Part shown: in pieces, positions 46,348 to 58,141 of the stretch
Layout: the number at the start of each line of letters is the position of its first letter
Position numbering within the stretch: the stretch's first letter is position 1
Assembly: GCF_013426205.1 (NCBI RefSeq)
Contig: NC_089423.1
Coordinates: 7,254,001 to 7,318,000 of the forward strand
Length of the DNA stretch: 64,000 nucleotides
Direction: 5' to 3'
Source of the DNA: Metarhizium brunneum
Taxonomy: Eukaryota; Ascomycota; Sordariomycetes; Hypocreales; Clavicipitaceae
Made by a program: the position numbers and the translations under genes
The notes under the pieces: model-generated
What the model saw: the letters and a program-made list of their open reading frames with translations, nothing else
Database searches by the model: none
Told to the model about the DNA's origin: nothing

Positions 46348-48258
46348 CTTGTCTATTCGCGTTGGCTGGTTACGAGGCTACGACAATCATCATCGTACAA
46401 GGGAATGCAGGCGAAGCTAGAGAATATAAAGAGGGATGGATATAACCCATCGGTCGTATGACCTTGACACGTCATTCTGCATCTGGCCGCAAAGCGGTGT
46501 TCTTAAACATGAAAGCAAGGGCCAGCATAGTGGTGAATACTATTGCTGCCTATTGTAACCTCACAGACCTTTGGTGCTACAAGCGTCAATACATGTACAC
46601 CAGACTCTAGCAACATGTCCGTGTCCATCCTTTCAATGTTCTGTCATTAATGATATCATTCCTTAGCCCCGTCGCCACTGGTACACGAACGCATCGTCCG
46701 TATCATGCCGACTTGGGATGTGATTGTCGTCGTCTTGGCCAAGTTAATAAACATTACTATCCGCATGATGGGTTACAAGTCATCAAATGTGATCAATATT
46801 ACTTTCTGCCTGCTCCAGAGAGGGCAGCGCCCACATGCAGCACTGTAAGCCGTAGCAGCGAAACAAATCCCACGTACGTACGTCCTTGGTGCGCCAGGTG
46901 GGATTATGATCTTGTCTACGGAGTAGTTTACAGCAAAGGCCTTGTACAGATCCCGTTTTTTCTGGGCATGTAAGACAAATAGTCGCATTTTGAACCAGGC
47001 TCAACCTGACTTGCCGAATGCGAGACTGGCGGTTCATTGGCCTCTTACTTTGAAGGGTATCTTATATAAGAGCTGCTTATAAGGAATTTTTTACCTCTAA
47101 AAATATTTTTATAAAGCCTGCTCTTATAAGTACTTCAAACCTAACCCGAAGCCTTAAACCTTTCGTACCTACTAGAATATAGTGAGGTTACATGTCTTAT
47201 CGACATGGGCTCAGCTCGGTTAGACAGTACAGTTCTCTTTGTGTCCCCCCTCCCCCCTTTTTTAGTTTCGCGATACCGATCTCGTCTTTGATAGGATGTG
47301 AGAGTACGAGAAATCCGCTAATACTCACTTGTTCCCGGTTCGAAGGAAAAGAGCACAAGCTGGAGCCGCCCTCGGCATGGTCGGAGAAAAGCCCCTAATA
47401 TCCGATAGAGATTCGCGATGAGGGTAAGACAGGTTTTTTATCCGGTACGTAAACTATTTCTTAACTGTTTGTATTTTGAACCCCTTTCTCTAGAGGGGAA
47501 GCCGGGAATATTTAACATCAAGATCCTCTATTGCCCTCTCTTCTAAGTCTTAGCCTCAAGCTATTGCCTATTACTATAGAGAAACCTCTTCTTTACTAGG
47601 AGGGCCTCGACCCGGTGGTGTACGTGGGCGGGGTTCCCATAAAACTCTCTGGACTCCCCTTCTAGGACGATGTACAGAAAGCCAAAGTCCACGTCTGGTG
47701 CGGATTCATTTCCAGTGATGTGGTCCTAGGGTGTGGAAATTACTGTCGAACGACTCTAAACCTACCCGCCTAGCTCGCAAATGTACTTGATAGCAATAGT
47801 TGCCTGGTTTTTTGGAGCTTAGATTAGATTCAACTCAACCCTAAGACTAGGTACTTTACATTTATTATGAACTTTTGTAGTTATTATATACCGAGGCTCA
47901 GCTTGTACATGTCCGAGACTGTGTAGCCTGGCGGGTTACATTGTTGGCGCAAATAGTGCAACTACTGGGTCCAAACCATGCAATACGAAGTCACCTTTGC
48001 CACATATGCATATTGTTATAGGTAACACACTACATGTAAGTATCAGCTGACACCCTAGTCTGCGTGGTGCGATTGAATGAATAAATAAATGTCCGGCCCG
48101 CCCGCCAATTACGTCTGGTCCCAGTTGAAGTCTTGCATCTTCCTCACAATTACTCTCCCACCCAAAGTAGCAATCACCGCGCTCTCTCACAAGAACAACG
48201 AAAAGTATAGACTCCCGAGGGGCTGTGATTATGGGTGAGAGTAAGAAGCTATTCTTGA
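46348..48258. other. Long non-coding stretch; no gene seen
   Basis: Frames of 60-107 codons occur on both strands but none resembles a known protein. Sequence at about 47,050-47,900 has the look of an old degraded repeat (A+T runs, many stops). The 5' exon of the pseudokinase gene that follows should lie near the right end of this stretch. Confidence 0.4.
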
Positions 48259-48281
48259 AGTCTCAATCACGTTTCGTGCAG

Positions 48282-50658
48282 TGCTAATAATGCCGTTGCT
48301 AAAGACTTTAAAGAGCCGGATATTGTGCTACCCTGCATCCTAACGGTAACCCTTCATGAGGCTCCTGGCCTGCCTGCACTATATGATAAACGTCGGTATG
48401 CACTCTTGAACTATGATAAATGCGAAGTGCCAGTGGAACCCTATCTGGTATTTGCAAACGATCCTATCTTGGTGCAAAAGGATTACAATGTCTGCAAATT
48501 CTACGTTGCTCGTCTTGCAGAGTTAACCATTTCCTTCTATGTCCCTGATCCAGAAGATGCGCCAGCGATGCTTTTGGGTGTAGCACGAGTAAAACCTTTT
48601 AGTATTTCAAGATCCGCCAACTCCCGCTGGCTGCCAGTGGGCCATGATTCTGCTGCCAGAGTTCGTGTCAGTTTCGAATATCAGCGCACTTTGCAAGAGC
48701 CGAAATTTCGGTTACTAGGGGGCGATATGATACGAAGCAGATCGAGATACGTTGGAGTATTCAAGTCGGAAGATATAGGGCAAAGATATGCTGATGGGTG
48801 GTTCTCAAATGAGCACATCTCTTCGCCTGACCTGATCTCGTTCTTACCATCTCAAATCAACCATCCGTTTATCGCCTCAGTTACACATTCTTATGAATCG
48901 GAATATGAATTACACCTTCTTTCGCCGTACGTTAGCGGCGGACATCTTTTTCATCACATTCAGAATCAGCGACGTTTTGATCCTGATACATCTCGACTAT
49001 ACATCGCTGAGATTTTGTGCGCGCTAGAATACATTCACGATTTTCATAGCATCTTTGGTTGGCTGAAGCCGCAGAATGTTCTTCTAGACCTTTCAGGCCA
49101 TATTGTTCTGTGCGGCTTCGGTCTCTTCATCCTGGAGGCAAAGAATAGAGATTCCACGACACCTAGAGTAGCTGAGTACCCGGCACCAGAGCTACTCCTT
49201 GGCAGTGATGCAACTCGACTGGCAGATTATTGGACATTGGGAATCTTCCTTTACGAGATGCTAGTGGGAGAACCATTATTTTATGACGAAAATCCCACTA
49301 ATATTACGGAAAAGATCCTCAAACAGCCTCTTGAATTTCCTGGCAATATATCCACAGCAGCCAAGGACCTTATAACTCGCCTTCTTGATCGCAGGCCGCA
49401 GGAACGCCTGGGTGCACATGGAGCGTCTGAAATTAAGAATCATTCTTTTTTTAAGACTATAAACTGGCAAAAGGTTCTCCAGCGGAACTATGAACCTGCT
49501 TTCAAGCCAGAATATACACCAGGTTCTAACCCCTTATGTGGCTCTTGTAACTTCTCACCAAACCACGTATCTGGATCGTTTGAGCAACATGGTGTGCCTG
49601 GAAGCTTTGAGCCACCAGAGCCACCATCAATATTCCAAGGACTGAACAGATGGGCCATGGCCCAAGGGGGGAGGGCCACCGAGAATTCGGAGACGACTAT
49701 TCAAGCGGACAATGAATGGGACTTGATATGGCAAGATTCACAGCCGCAAAGCTTTCATTTCCATAATCGTGTCACAGGGGCAACAAGACCAGTTCCTTCT
49801 CGGGCTGTTGATCCTTGCGCTACCCAGGACGCCGCAACTTATACCAACATTGGCTTAGATACTACTCCTGGTTTAACGCACAAGTTAGACGCGCTTGAAG
49901 CTGCGTTGCGAGCCGGATACGACCATGCTGTCTCGGAGCTATTGACATACAACATGGACTTGAATGTCGAGATTTTTGGCCGGGACCGGAGGCGCCCACT
50001 CCATTGGGCGGTAAAGCATAAAAACCTCCATCTAGTTTGCCTATTCCTGGAGCATGGCGCAAACGCTGATTTTGGCGGCCCTGCCCTAATCCAAGCCGTG
50101 GAAATCGGGCATCTTGGCATTGCAGAAGCTCTTGTGTCAAAAACGAGCCGAGTGGCCTGTACCCAATCTTTAGGTCTCGCCGTCGACAAACAGGATATGA
50201 ACATGGCAAGACTTCTCTTAGGCTACGGTGCTCACTGTGACTTTGAAAAAGACGATCGCCCACACCCTCAGCCAACGTGGGATCAAAGTTTTATGGGCTG
50301 TGATATTTCTCGACCACAGGAGTTTAAACCCCCTCTTATCCGGGCAATTCAGAAGCACGACATTGATATTGTTCGGTTATTACTCTTGCATGGGGCGGAT
50401 CCTAATGTTGCCCTTCATGATACTTTTGACTGTGGTAGAGCTGTCCAACTGGCTATGAAGGCTGAACAGCTAGGAATAGTACAGTTGTTACTTGACAGCG
50501 GCGCAGATATTAGTTTGCCGGGTGATACTTGGGAAGGGTCAGGACATAAATGTCATATTTCGAAGAGGCCAGTCTATCAAAATGTGACGGCCAGATTGCG
50601 AGCAGCCATGGCGGCAAAAAAGTTGGGCAAGGCGGCAAATCTATATGTTTCGGGATAG
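48282..50658 (+). CDS. C2-like / YPK1-type pseudokinase / ankyrin-repeat protein (5' exon unresolved)
   Basis: About 790 codons are open from a likely acceptor (GTGCAG, ending 48281). There is no in-frame ATG near the start, so a short upstream exon is missing from the model. The first 130 residues or so resemble the C2-like N-terminus of fungal YPK1/Gad8 kinases. An AGC-kinase domain follows: HPFIASV, GGHLFHHI, APELLLG, DYWTLGIFLYEML and ERLGAHGASEIKNHSFF are all recognisable. Catalysis is lost: the YRDLKPEN motif reads FGWLKPQN (Asp to Trp, 49060) and DFG reads GFG (49114), and the N-lobe has no recognisable glycine loop or lysine. A WW-like stretch (WDLIWQDS...FHFHNRVTG) and about four or five ankyrin repeats complete it. 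It is presumably a scaffold or decoy derived from a TORC2-pathway kinase. Confidence 0.75.
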
Positions 50659-51451
50659 ATTTGGCAGGACTATACTTGCTATGGCTTATCAGTTGGCCGC
50701 AGTGCAAAGGGCGGATTCTATCTTTGTAATAGGGTGTACCGAGCAGTCCCCCACGATGAATTGAGGCTACCAACTCGTTGACAAAAACTCTGACCGCGTG
50801 CTCGGCAGATTGCGTGGGATAGTATCTGGGGTACCCTGGATGAAGTCGTGTCCAAGTACCGGCAATTGCTACTTAAGTACTAGCCCGATTTGGCTAGAGG
50901 AAAACTTGAACAAAGCAACCAAGTGACGAGTGTACCCACTCTGCATGTGGCTGAGCATCCGGGGGACTTGACATTCAATTGTTGACAACTCAGTGCATCA
51001 CCCTACAGCGCCATGGCCACGAGTCTCGATGAATTGACATTGAATCTACCCACGTGAACCTACCGCAAGCTACTTAAGTAGGTGGGTCATGCTGCACGGA
51101 CAGCCTCACTTTTAGACAAGAGGCGAAAATTCGGTTGTTTTTCCATGTCAAGTCAATTTACCTGAGGATGCGCTGTGCCCCGCTTTGGCGGACCAGTTGA
51201 CCTGCTTGTCGCCTTTGTCTTCTCAGCTTTGGTGGAAATGAACCAGACGGTCTGGTGCCGTTGACCTTTTGCATTCCAATACTGTCCTTTTGCCTTCCCT
51301 TTTCCCAAATCAGGTCCATGTCCATGCAAGTGTCCATACGTGCGAGATCCCACCCAAATCTCTCCGAGGTCTGTCAGCACCAGACATGTTACGAAAGTGA
51401 GCTATTCCCGCTGACAATTCCCTGGATAGCACGCATATCGAATTTGATGCC
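50659..51451. other. Intergenic stretch, promoter side of the FunK1 gene; no gene seen
   Basis: No supported gene. It contains short palindromic pieces such as TACTTAAGTA near 51,070, with no assignable role. Confidence 0.45.
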
Positions 51452-53149
51452 ATGTCGTCCATCACCCCTCCTCACGCGCCAACCGAGGCCGCCCTCGAGT
51501 CTCTCCGGGACGAGTTGAAAGGCAACATGTTGCCAAACGTCCATGGCTTCTTTGCCAAGTATTTCGAGGGAAAGTCGTGGTCCACGGTGACGCAGAACAA
51601 ATTCCAAGAAACGACGTCGGCCAACATGGTTGGCAAGTTGTCTGCCCGTGTCCCTGACCTCGCTCACTTGGACGTGCTGGTGGAATGGCTTGCCGAATTC
51701 CAGACGCTGTTTTTCGGCATCGATCAAGCCAACTTGCGATTCCGCAGCCAGCAGCTTAGCAACACGAGTAGCACGCCCAAGACCGCCATCTACCTCGAGA
51801 CATCTGATGTCCAGTCCGCCGCAGGCAGCACCCGAGTGTTTGGAGAATTCCATCTTGACAGCGCCCTCGTCACGGCTGATGACGACGACGACGACATTCT
51901 GCGCTTCTGCGAGCGAGCACGGCACGTGTTCAAGACCCAGTCGGCTCGATGCTTTGTCCACGGGTTCCTCGTCCGTGGTGCCATGCTGGAGCTCTGGGTT
52001 TTTGACCGATCGGGGGCCTACAGCAGCGGGAGGCTCGACCTGGCACAGGAACCGGATCTGCTGGTGCGCGCCCTGGCCGGCTACACCTTGATGACGGACG
52101 AGGAAGCGGGCTTCAACACCCTTGTAAAGCGCCTTACCCCTGAGTCGGACAGCTACGTCACATTTCATCAGAGCCACACGTTCCGCCTTCAGCCAGAGTT
52201 GATGGCAACAGCCGACTACATAGTCGGGCCCGGAACGACGTGCTATGCGGCCTCGACACGGACAGCCGGGGAACCAGACACCGTCATCAAGTTTTCTTGG
52301 CGAGAGGATCAAGAGCCCACCGAGGTCCGTCTGCTGAAGCGGGCACATGAGCGCAACGCCTGGGGTGTCATCCAGCTCTTAGATCATCAGGACCTGGTGA
52401 GCGTGGCCGACCTTCGCCAGGAGATGGACTTTCCTCGGCCGTTTGCCAACCGGATATTGTCCTGCGTCGCAACCACCCCTTTGGGCCGACCGATCCGACA
52501 GTTCGCATCGATCCCCGAGCTGTTGGAGGCCCTGCGCGACCTTGTCCGGGCTCTTCACTCTCTCTACGTCAAGGCGAGGATTCTCCATCGCGATGTCGCC
52601 ATCAAGAATCTAATCATTGCCCCGCACCGCAGCGCCGACAGCCCCAAGGGTGTCTTGCTTGATTTCAACTTTGCCCTGGATCTCGACAATGTCCGTCCTG
52701 TGGAGCCCATGGTCGGATCAGATGGCTTCATGGCCATTGGTATTCTCTCCGGACAGCGACACACGTATCGGCACGACTTGGAGTCCCTGTTCTACGTGTT
52801 TCTCTGGATCGCCATTGCCAACGACGGTGTGCACGACGAGGCGAATGACATACTCGAGGATATGCCAAAGACGTCACGGCTGTGGAAATGGTGCAGCATG
52901 GACTTTGGTGCTGTTGGCCGGGACAAGGCGGCCGACATGAGCCCCGAGGGCTTTGAAGGAATTCTAGACGAGTTTTGCTCCGATTTTGCTCCTCTCCGGG
53001 GTTTGGCCAGTGAACTGCACGCGCTGCTCTTCCCCGTGCGCCAGGGCAAGATTTTCACGGGTACCAACACGGACCCGGCGGCTGTTGAGAGGCTCCATGA
53101 TGGGATGGCGGATGCGTTCAACCGGAGTGCCCTGGCATTCCAGGGTTAA
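51452..53149 (+). CDS. FunK1-type fungal protein kinase
   Basis: A single exon encodes 565 aa. An N-terminal region of about 200 residues typical of FunK1 proteins precedes a divergent kinase domain (about residues 270-500). The catalytic loop is ILHRDVAIKN with Asp381; the metal-binding motif is LLDFNFALDL, where DFN stands for DFG (Asp404). Such variation is usual in FunK1. HDLESLFYVFLWIA is the family's conserved C-lobe segment (Y-DLESxFYV). FunK1 is a large, fungus-expanded kinase family with few known substrates. The gene follows the pseudokinase gene in the same direction, 0.8 kb apart. The start at 51452 is the first ATG and gives the usual length. Confidence 0.85.
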   Translation: MSSITPPHAPTEAALESLRDELKGNMLPNVHGFFAKYFEGKSWSTVTQNKFQETTSANMVGKLSARVPDLAHLDVLVEWLAEFQTLFFGIDQANLRFRSQQLSNTSSTPKTAIYLETSDVQSAAGSTRVFGEFHLDSALVTADDDDDDILRFCERARHVFKTQSARCFVHGFLVRGAMLELWVFDRSGAYSSGRLDLAQEPDLLVRALAGYTLMTDEEAGFNTLVKRLTPESDSYVTFHQSHTFRLQPELMATADYIVGPGTTCYAASTRTAGEPDTVIKFSWREDQEPTEVRLLKRAHERNAWGVIQLLDHQDLVSVADLRQEMDFPRPFANRILSCVATTPLGRPIRQFASIPELLEALRDLVRALHSLYVKARILHRDVAIKNLIIAPHRSADSPKGVLLDFNFALDLDNVRPVEPMVGSDGFMAIGILSGQRHTYRHDLESLFYVFLWIAIANDGVHDEANDILEDMPKTSRLWKWCSMDFGAVGRDKAADMSPEGFEGILDEFCSDFAPLRGLASELHALLFPVRQGKIFTGTNTDPAAVERLHDGMADAFNRSALAFQG

Positions 53150-53921
53150 CATTGGGAGTCTCGAGTCTCGACCACTTTCAGGGGCACCATTGGTTACCAT
53201 TAGACTACTACTAGCCCGCTGTTGTCCAAATTCATGTTGTCGTTCCCTGTATCAAGGGTCCCACGCCACCGTGACTGGTATCAAATCCTTGGTTCCCCAG
53301 GCCTTCAAATGGTGATTGAAAGAGGCACGGGGCCTGGCAACGTGGAAAGCAGGCCAGAACGCCCACCGATGGAGCGGGGATAGCCAGAGACCCTGAGATT
53401 TGAGGCTCTGCTTGGGATGGAGTCCCGATTTGTAGTGGCGGCCACCCTCCTCATCAGCTATCAGATTTTTGACTCGATTCATCAACTTGTTGTGACAATT
53501 TATGACCTGTCTTGTGATGGCTGTGCCGTCACCAGAGACAGGGGCGACTTTCACGGCCAATCGCCGTCACTTGGGCTGACCACGATATGTACCGCTGTAC
53601 GGAGTAGCTTGTACTTTGCACCCTTGATCCCACAGGTACCTCCTTGTTACTGAAATCAGCCTGTGAAGTCGTATTATTTTATAGAGATGGTGTAGCTTTC
53701 AGCAGCTTTAAAGCTAAAACCGGCAATGCTTCTTATTGGCTAGACATGCACAGGCATCTGGTTGAGGAAAGATAAGAATCGGTCATGCTCCAGTCTCCTT
53801 GTCAAACAAGACAAGCACGGTCAACCGCCCACTTACAGAGTATTGCAAGTTCTGCAACTCGCATCTTGTTCCTTTTTCCTTTATTCCCCAGCATTGCCAT
53901 CACTCCGGCCGTTGCTCCGAC
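53150..53921. other. Intergenic stretch; no gene seen
   Basis: Nothing with recognisable coding character. The next gene's frame is open up to 53799 but without an ATG before 53922. Confidence 0.4.
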
Positions 53922-54728
53922 ATGATGGGAGTGGTCAAGAACACCTACCCCCCGGCGTCACTGTACAACCGGCTCCCTTTCATCCATGACATGGGCCACG
54001 TCGCCGAGACATACGCAGACCATCTCAACTACCTGAGAAACCTCATGGACACGCACGACATGCCGCCAAGTGTCTGTGTCAAGCTGATTCACATCCACTT
54101 CCATCTCAACAATGGCGAGATCTTGGCTGTGCGCGAGTTGAACGCGCCGCCGCACGGCAAGATCCCTTTCCTGCAGCCCACGACGCCCGACGTGGCAGGC
54201 AATGTCTACGGCTGCAACTACATTGTGGACGACGCGGGCGATCTTCAGGCGTTTGAGTACACGACCACCGAGGGAGGGCCGGACCTGGCGGCGTACCCGG
54301 CCTTTGTCGCCGTATTCTGCGCCGCCGTGGTGCAGCGCGGCATGCAGCACAAGTTCGGGCTCGCCATCAACTCGGGCGCGGCCGAGCGCGGCTCGTGGAT
54401 GGAACTCGACTTTCCCGAAAAGCGCGCGACCTTTCTGCTGCCGGGCCACGTGGCCCTGCCGCAAAGTGACCGTCTGGTGTTGAGAAGGACCATCACCAAG
54501 TTCCCGAGACCCGACAACGACGGGCACGGCAACAGGGACTTGCCAACACACGGCCACATTGAGAACACTTGGGGTTCAAGTAAAGGAATCGGTCCTGATG
54601 ACCAGGAGCCTGTCGATGGCGTCACAACCAAGAATGGGCTGCAATTGACAGGTGTTGCTCTAGAACCCGGCACTGCTTTCTACGTGGTGGCTTCGGCCAT
54701 CTCGGCGGCTGTGTACGGAGCAGACTAG
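53922..54728 (+). CDS. Conserved-looking hypothetical protein, 268 aa
   Basis: I do not recognise the family. A single exon with strongly coding third-position G+C encodes 268 aa from the first ATG (MMGVVKNTYPP...). There is no signal peptide and no clear membrane helix until a mildly hydrophobic C-terminus (AFYVVASAISAAVYG). A His-rich IHIHFH element lies near residue 57, followed by NNGEILAVRELNAPP; these could bind metal but this is not established. The middle (AFVAVFCAAVVQRGMQHKFGLAI) looks like a buried helix and strand. The gene is flanked by a FunK1 kinase and an aminotransferase gene without obvious functional link. Confidence 0.65.
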   Translation: MMGVVKNTYPPASLYNRLPFIHDMGHVAETYADHLNYLRNLMDTHDMPPSVCVKLIHIHFHLNNGEILAVRELNAPPHGKIPFLQPTTPDVAGNVYGCNYIVDDAGDLQAFEYTTTEGGPDLAAYPAFVAVFCAAVVQRGMQHKFGLAINSGAAERGSWMELDFPEKRATFLLPGHVALPQSDRLVLRRTITKFPRPDNDGHGNRDLPTHGHIENTWGSSKGIGPDDQEPVDGVTTKNGLQLTGVALEPGTAFYVVASAISAAVYGAD

Positions 54729-55562
54729 AAACGGGCTGAAGGACCAGTGTGCGTTGGATGGGTACTGAGGAGTGAATTCATCCAGTTTAGTCAATTTACA
54801 TGACAATATGAGTTGCCGCCGGTTTCCAGCCATTGTGACAAGGGCTCAGGAGGGCTCTGAGCAAATAGCTCAATTCATCTAATAACAGTCTTTGGTATCA
54901 AAGATGCTTGGTTTCCCCCGAGGCTTCGTTTACCAAAGACGTCTTTAAATACAACAAGTCGGTGAGGGACTTTGCCCTAGATCCCGTCATGGTAGCCCTT
55001 GCGTAGCCGTGTGACAGCCACGAATCAGCCTCTTTTTCTTCTCAAGGACCAAGCATTCCATGTCAAAGCCAACGCGTAGATTGTAGAGATGAGCAACCGT
55101 TTGTGCCTTGCGCGCTGGCACAAATCCCATCCACGAAGCAGGGTAGGACGTGACCAACTCAACACCAGTTTCATCATTTCTGTAAAGCCTAACCTATTGC
55201 CGTCCTGGCACCAAGTAGCACATGCAACGCAGTTGCGTGTCTGCTGTCCCGCTAAACGCTTTGTTTTTCGGCATGTAATCTCCATGAGCAAAACTATTCA
55301 TGGCCGAATCCAGACGGGCTTCATCATGTCCTCTAAATTGTACAAAGCTTTGCTTGGATATATTCCTGTTGGCCAACTCATACAAACTTGTCTTGTTCTT
55401 CTCTCACCATGGCCATGTGACCTGCTAAATTCTACATGGTCCGCCATTCTTTCGGGTTGTCTGTTCCGCTAAACGCTTCCACTGCGCAAAAACATGCAAC
55501 GCACATCTCTGCCTCGACGAGTACATAAAAGCACTCCTTCCGGCGCCCATGACGCATTGGTT
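54729..55562. other. Intergenic stretch; no gene seen
   Basis: No supported gene. The motif TCCGCTAAACGCTT near 55,463 recurs as CCCGCTAAACGCTT near 55,250 in direct orientation. Confidence 0.45.
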
Positions 55563-56738
55563 CTAGTCCGCGAAGACGACTTCGTATCGCCAGTCATTCT
55601 TATCCTCTGCCCGACCTTTAAGCATGGCCGTCAACGCACCGGCTAGCTCGACCGCTACAGGGCCAGCATCACCGCTTGGGCAATATTCGAACCTGTCGCT
55701 CGTGCTCTCCCTCACAATCGCAGAAATGGGAAGAACGCCGGCTAGATTCACGTTAGTGTCTCATGTCTCAACATACAAAAGTCCATCAACAGGCCCATGG
55801 TGGCCGAGGGGAAGCGAGTGACGGAATTTCCGCAACGTACCGGCAGTTCCCAACGCAAGAACCTCGTCAAACTGCCCGAGCTCCGAGTATTTGACTACCC
55901 TCCGCTCCACCGTGTAGCCCAATTCCTCGGCAATGACCAAAACGCTGTCGCTGGTTACGCTGTCGATGATTTGTGTGCTGTTTGGGACCACGAGCGTGGC
56001 CCGGGGGCGCTCCTGGTCATCACCCCCCTTCAAGACACCCACGAACCCGCTTGTGCTGAATTCTTCAATCTCGCCCTGTGTCTTGCTGTCCAGATGCAGC
56101 GTGATAGGGAAGCCCTTTTGCTTCGCCTCCTGGCTGTACTTGATGACGGGCGCATAGTTGCCGCCAATCTTGGCGTAGCCGGTGCCGCGCGTGGCCGCCC
56201 GGTCGAAATTGTCGAGAACGAGGCACGGCACCGGCCGCACGCCGTGGTATGTCGTCGCCGGCTGCGCGTATATGGCCAACGTACACGTCGGGGACGGCTC
56301 CAATGCCAACTGGGGCGCGGAAGCAAAGATTACAGGTCGGAGATAGAGGACGGCCGCAGAGTCGCCGGGGCCGACGAATTCCGCGTTGCCACGGACAGCC
56401 AGGGAGATGCTGCTGAGGAAGACGTCTTCGGGGACTGCGGGCAGGCAGACGGCTGCGCTTGACTGCACCAGACGCCGGTGGTGAAAGGTTGGGCGGAAGA
56501 TGGTGATGGTGTCGTCTGGGCTGCGGCTGGCTTTGAGGCCTTCGTAGGCTTGCATGCCGTAGTTGAGCGCGGGGGACAGGCCGTGCACGCGCAGATAGGG
56601 GTCCTTGACAAAGGTTGGCGCCGTCCAGGTATTCCTTTCGGAAGACCAGGTGGTTTCTACATGGCCGTTGACGATATCGGCAACCGTCAGGCCCAGGCGG
56701 GCCCAGTCGATGTTGGGGAGTGGTGCAGGCGGTGGCAT
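55563..56738 (-). CDS. Branched-chain amino acid aminotransferase-like enzyme (PLP class IV)
   Basis: Two exons (56738-55841, 55741-55563) give 358 aa. It is a fold-type IV PLP enzyme: reversible transfer of the amino group between branched-chain amino acids and 2-oxoglutarate is the family reaction. The PLP lysine is Lys190 in TGYAKIGGNYAP. LNYGMQAYEGLKA, the Glu-containing GEIEEFSTSGFVGV and the C-terminal GTAAGVLPISAI (rebuilt across the intron) are further family landmarks. It starts MPPPAPLPNIDW with no mitochondrial presequence, so a cytosolic form is likely. Such extra copies occur in peptide or acyl-metabolite clusters as well as in primary metabolism. It lies 24 kb from the carboxylase module, so a joint role in leucine breakdown is only a possibility. 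Confidence 0.85.
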
Positions 56739-58141
56739 GGTGTATGTCAAGATGGCAAGTTGTGGCGTGTGTGTGATGTCGGTTGATTTGGGACAATTTT
56801 GACCATATCTTGATCTATATATCCCAACGAAACTGTCCAATGGCAGGGAGATGGATGCCACGCAGATGAGCAATCTTTATCCGTACCGGGCTTGACCTCA
56901 TACTTCCGCTGAGTGAGAATCTCTTATGCCGTATTGTTTTACATGACTTCAATTTTCGTAATCCGGGAGTAGCCAGCAGGTCTGATTTAGCCTCGAGATG
57001 TGCATGCCTTCCGGGCTGACGGACACGTTCGGAAGGTTTCTGCAACATCAGGGCAACGCGTACACCCAGCAGAGGCTCACATCATCAGCATACGCTGGTG
57101 GTGTATGGAGTGCAGAGTACGGAGCAAGGTCAGCTCACCTTGCAGGGACCTAATGCAATGTAAGTACTACATCTACTCCGTAAGGCGTGTCTGTAAGCGC
57201 GAGAAGCGGTTGTACTCCGTAGATTTGCGGCAGGATCCGACAAGGGGTCCCTAGTATTACTTCATAAGCGCCCAATCAAGTCCAGCATAACACCAGGGAC
57301 GGCTGACATTCCCTGTACACGCAGCTAATCCCTGCCATTAACAACGCCCGCAAGATCCTGCGCTTTTCGTAATGTGCAAAGAGGAGAGATGTGTGTCATT
57401 CCACCAGTTGACATCTGCAGGGCGTCGAACTCGATTTTTAAAATATTGCATGTGGCTCTGAAGGAGTATCATGGCCAAAGACATAAGATCGAGACACACG
57501 GCCACTCTTATAAGCTGAAAATTGGGGATGTTCCGCCAAGGATGCATCATTTTGCCCCATGGCTAAATGGTGGAACCTGATTACCATCGCGACAAGTAGG
57601 CATTGCCACACAGGTAGCATGTCCTGGTGTTTGGGCTAGATCAAAGTTTCTAGCTGCCATTTTTCTAGGTAGTAACCATGTATTTCCGCAGCCTGGGTGT
57701 CATATATCTCTTGTCCCATTGATGGCACATGTGCCCCATGCGATTTATCGCAGCATCACAACAAGCTGCATGCACAAGGTTTAATCGGACATACTGTATG
57801 ATTGGCAATACTGCATCATCTCACAATGCCAAGCCATTGCGTGTAGTACCCAACACCATGAAGGACAACTTAGATTAACGTGTTGCGTATATACACTGGA
57901 TGACTGAGAAGATCAATGTATTGCATTTGCATTGTATTTTGGTACTAATCTAACCTTTGATTTCTAATCCTGTACATATTTCTGCCTTGTATACCCAATA
58001 ATTGCATGTTATGAAATAGATTCCCGGCTCCTATCAACTCCAGTTGACCTTTGTTAGTGTTCCGACCCTGTGTCGCCTGTCAAGTTCCCTCATGGAATGC
58101 TTCTCCCCTGTGCTGCCTTTGCGTCTTTCCCTTGGAGATGT
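56739..58141. other. Long intergenic stretch; no gene seen
   Basis: Short frames only. No repeat or domain recognised. Confidence 0.45.

Noticed and set aside
46650..46973. 107-codon + strand frame
   Set aside because: No domain and equally long frames on the other strand; not distinguishable from chance.
51389..52348. 319-codon minus-strand open frame
   Set aside because: Antisense shadow of the FunK1 kinase gene caused by its high third-position G+C.
53958..54557. 199-codon minus-strand open frame
   Set aside because: Antisense shadow of the 268-aa protein gene.
55797..56462. 221-codon + strand open frame
   Set aside because: Antisense shadow of the aminotransferase gene, whose PLP motifs are unambiguous.
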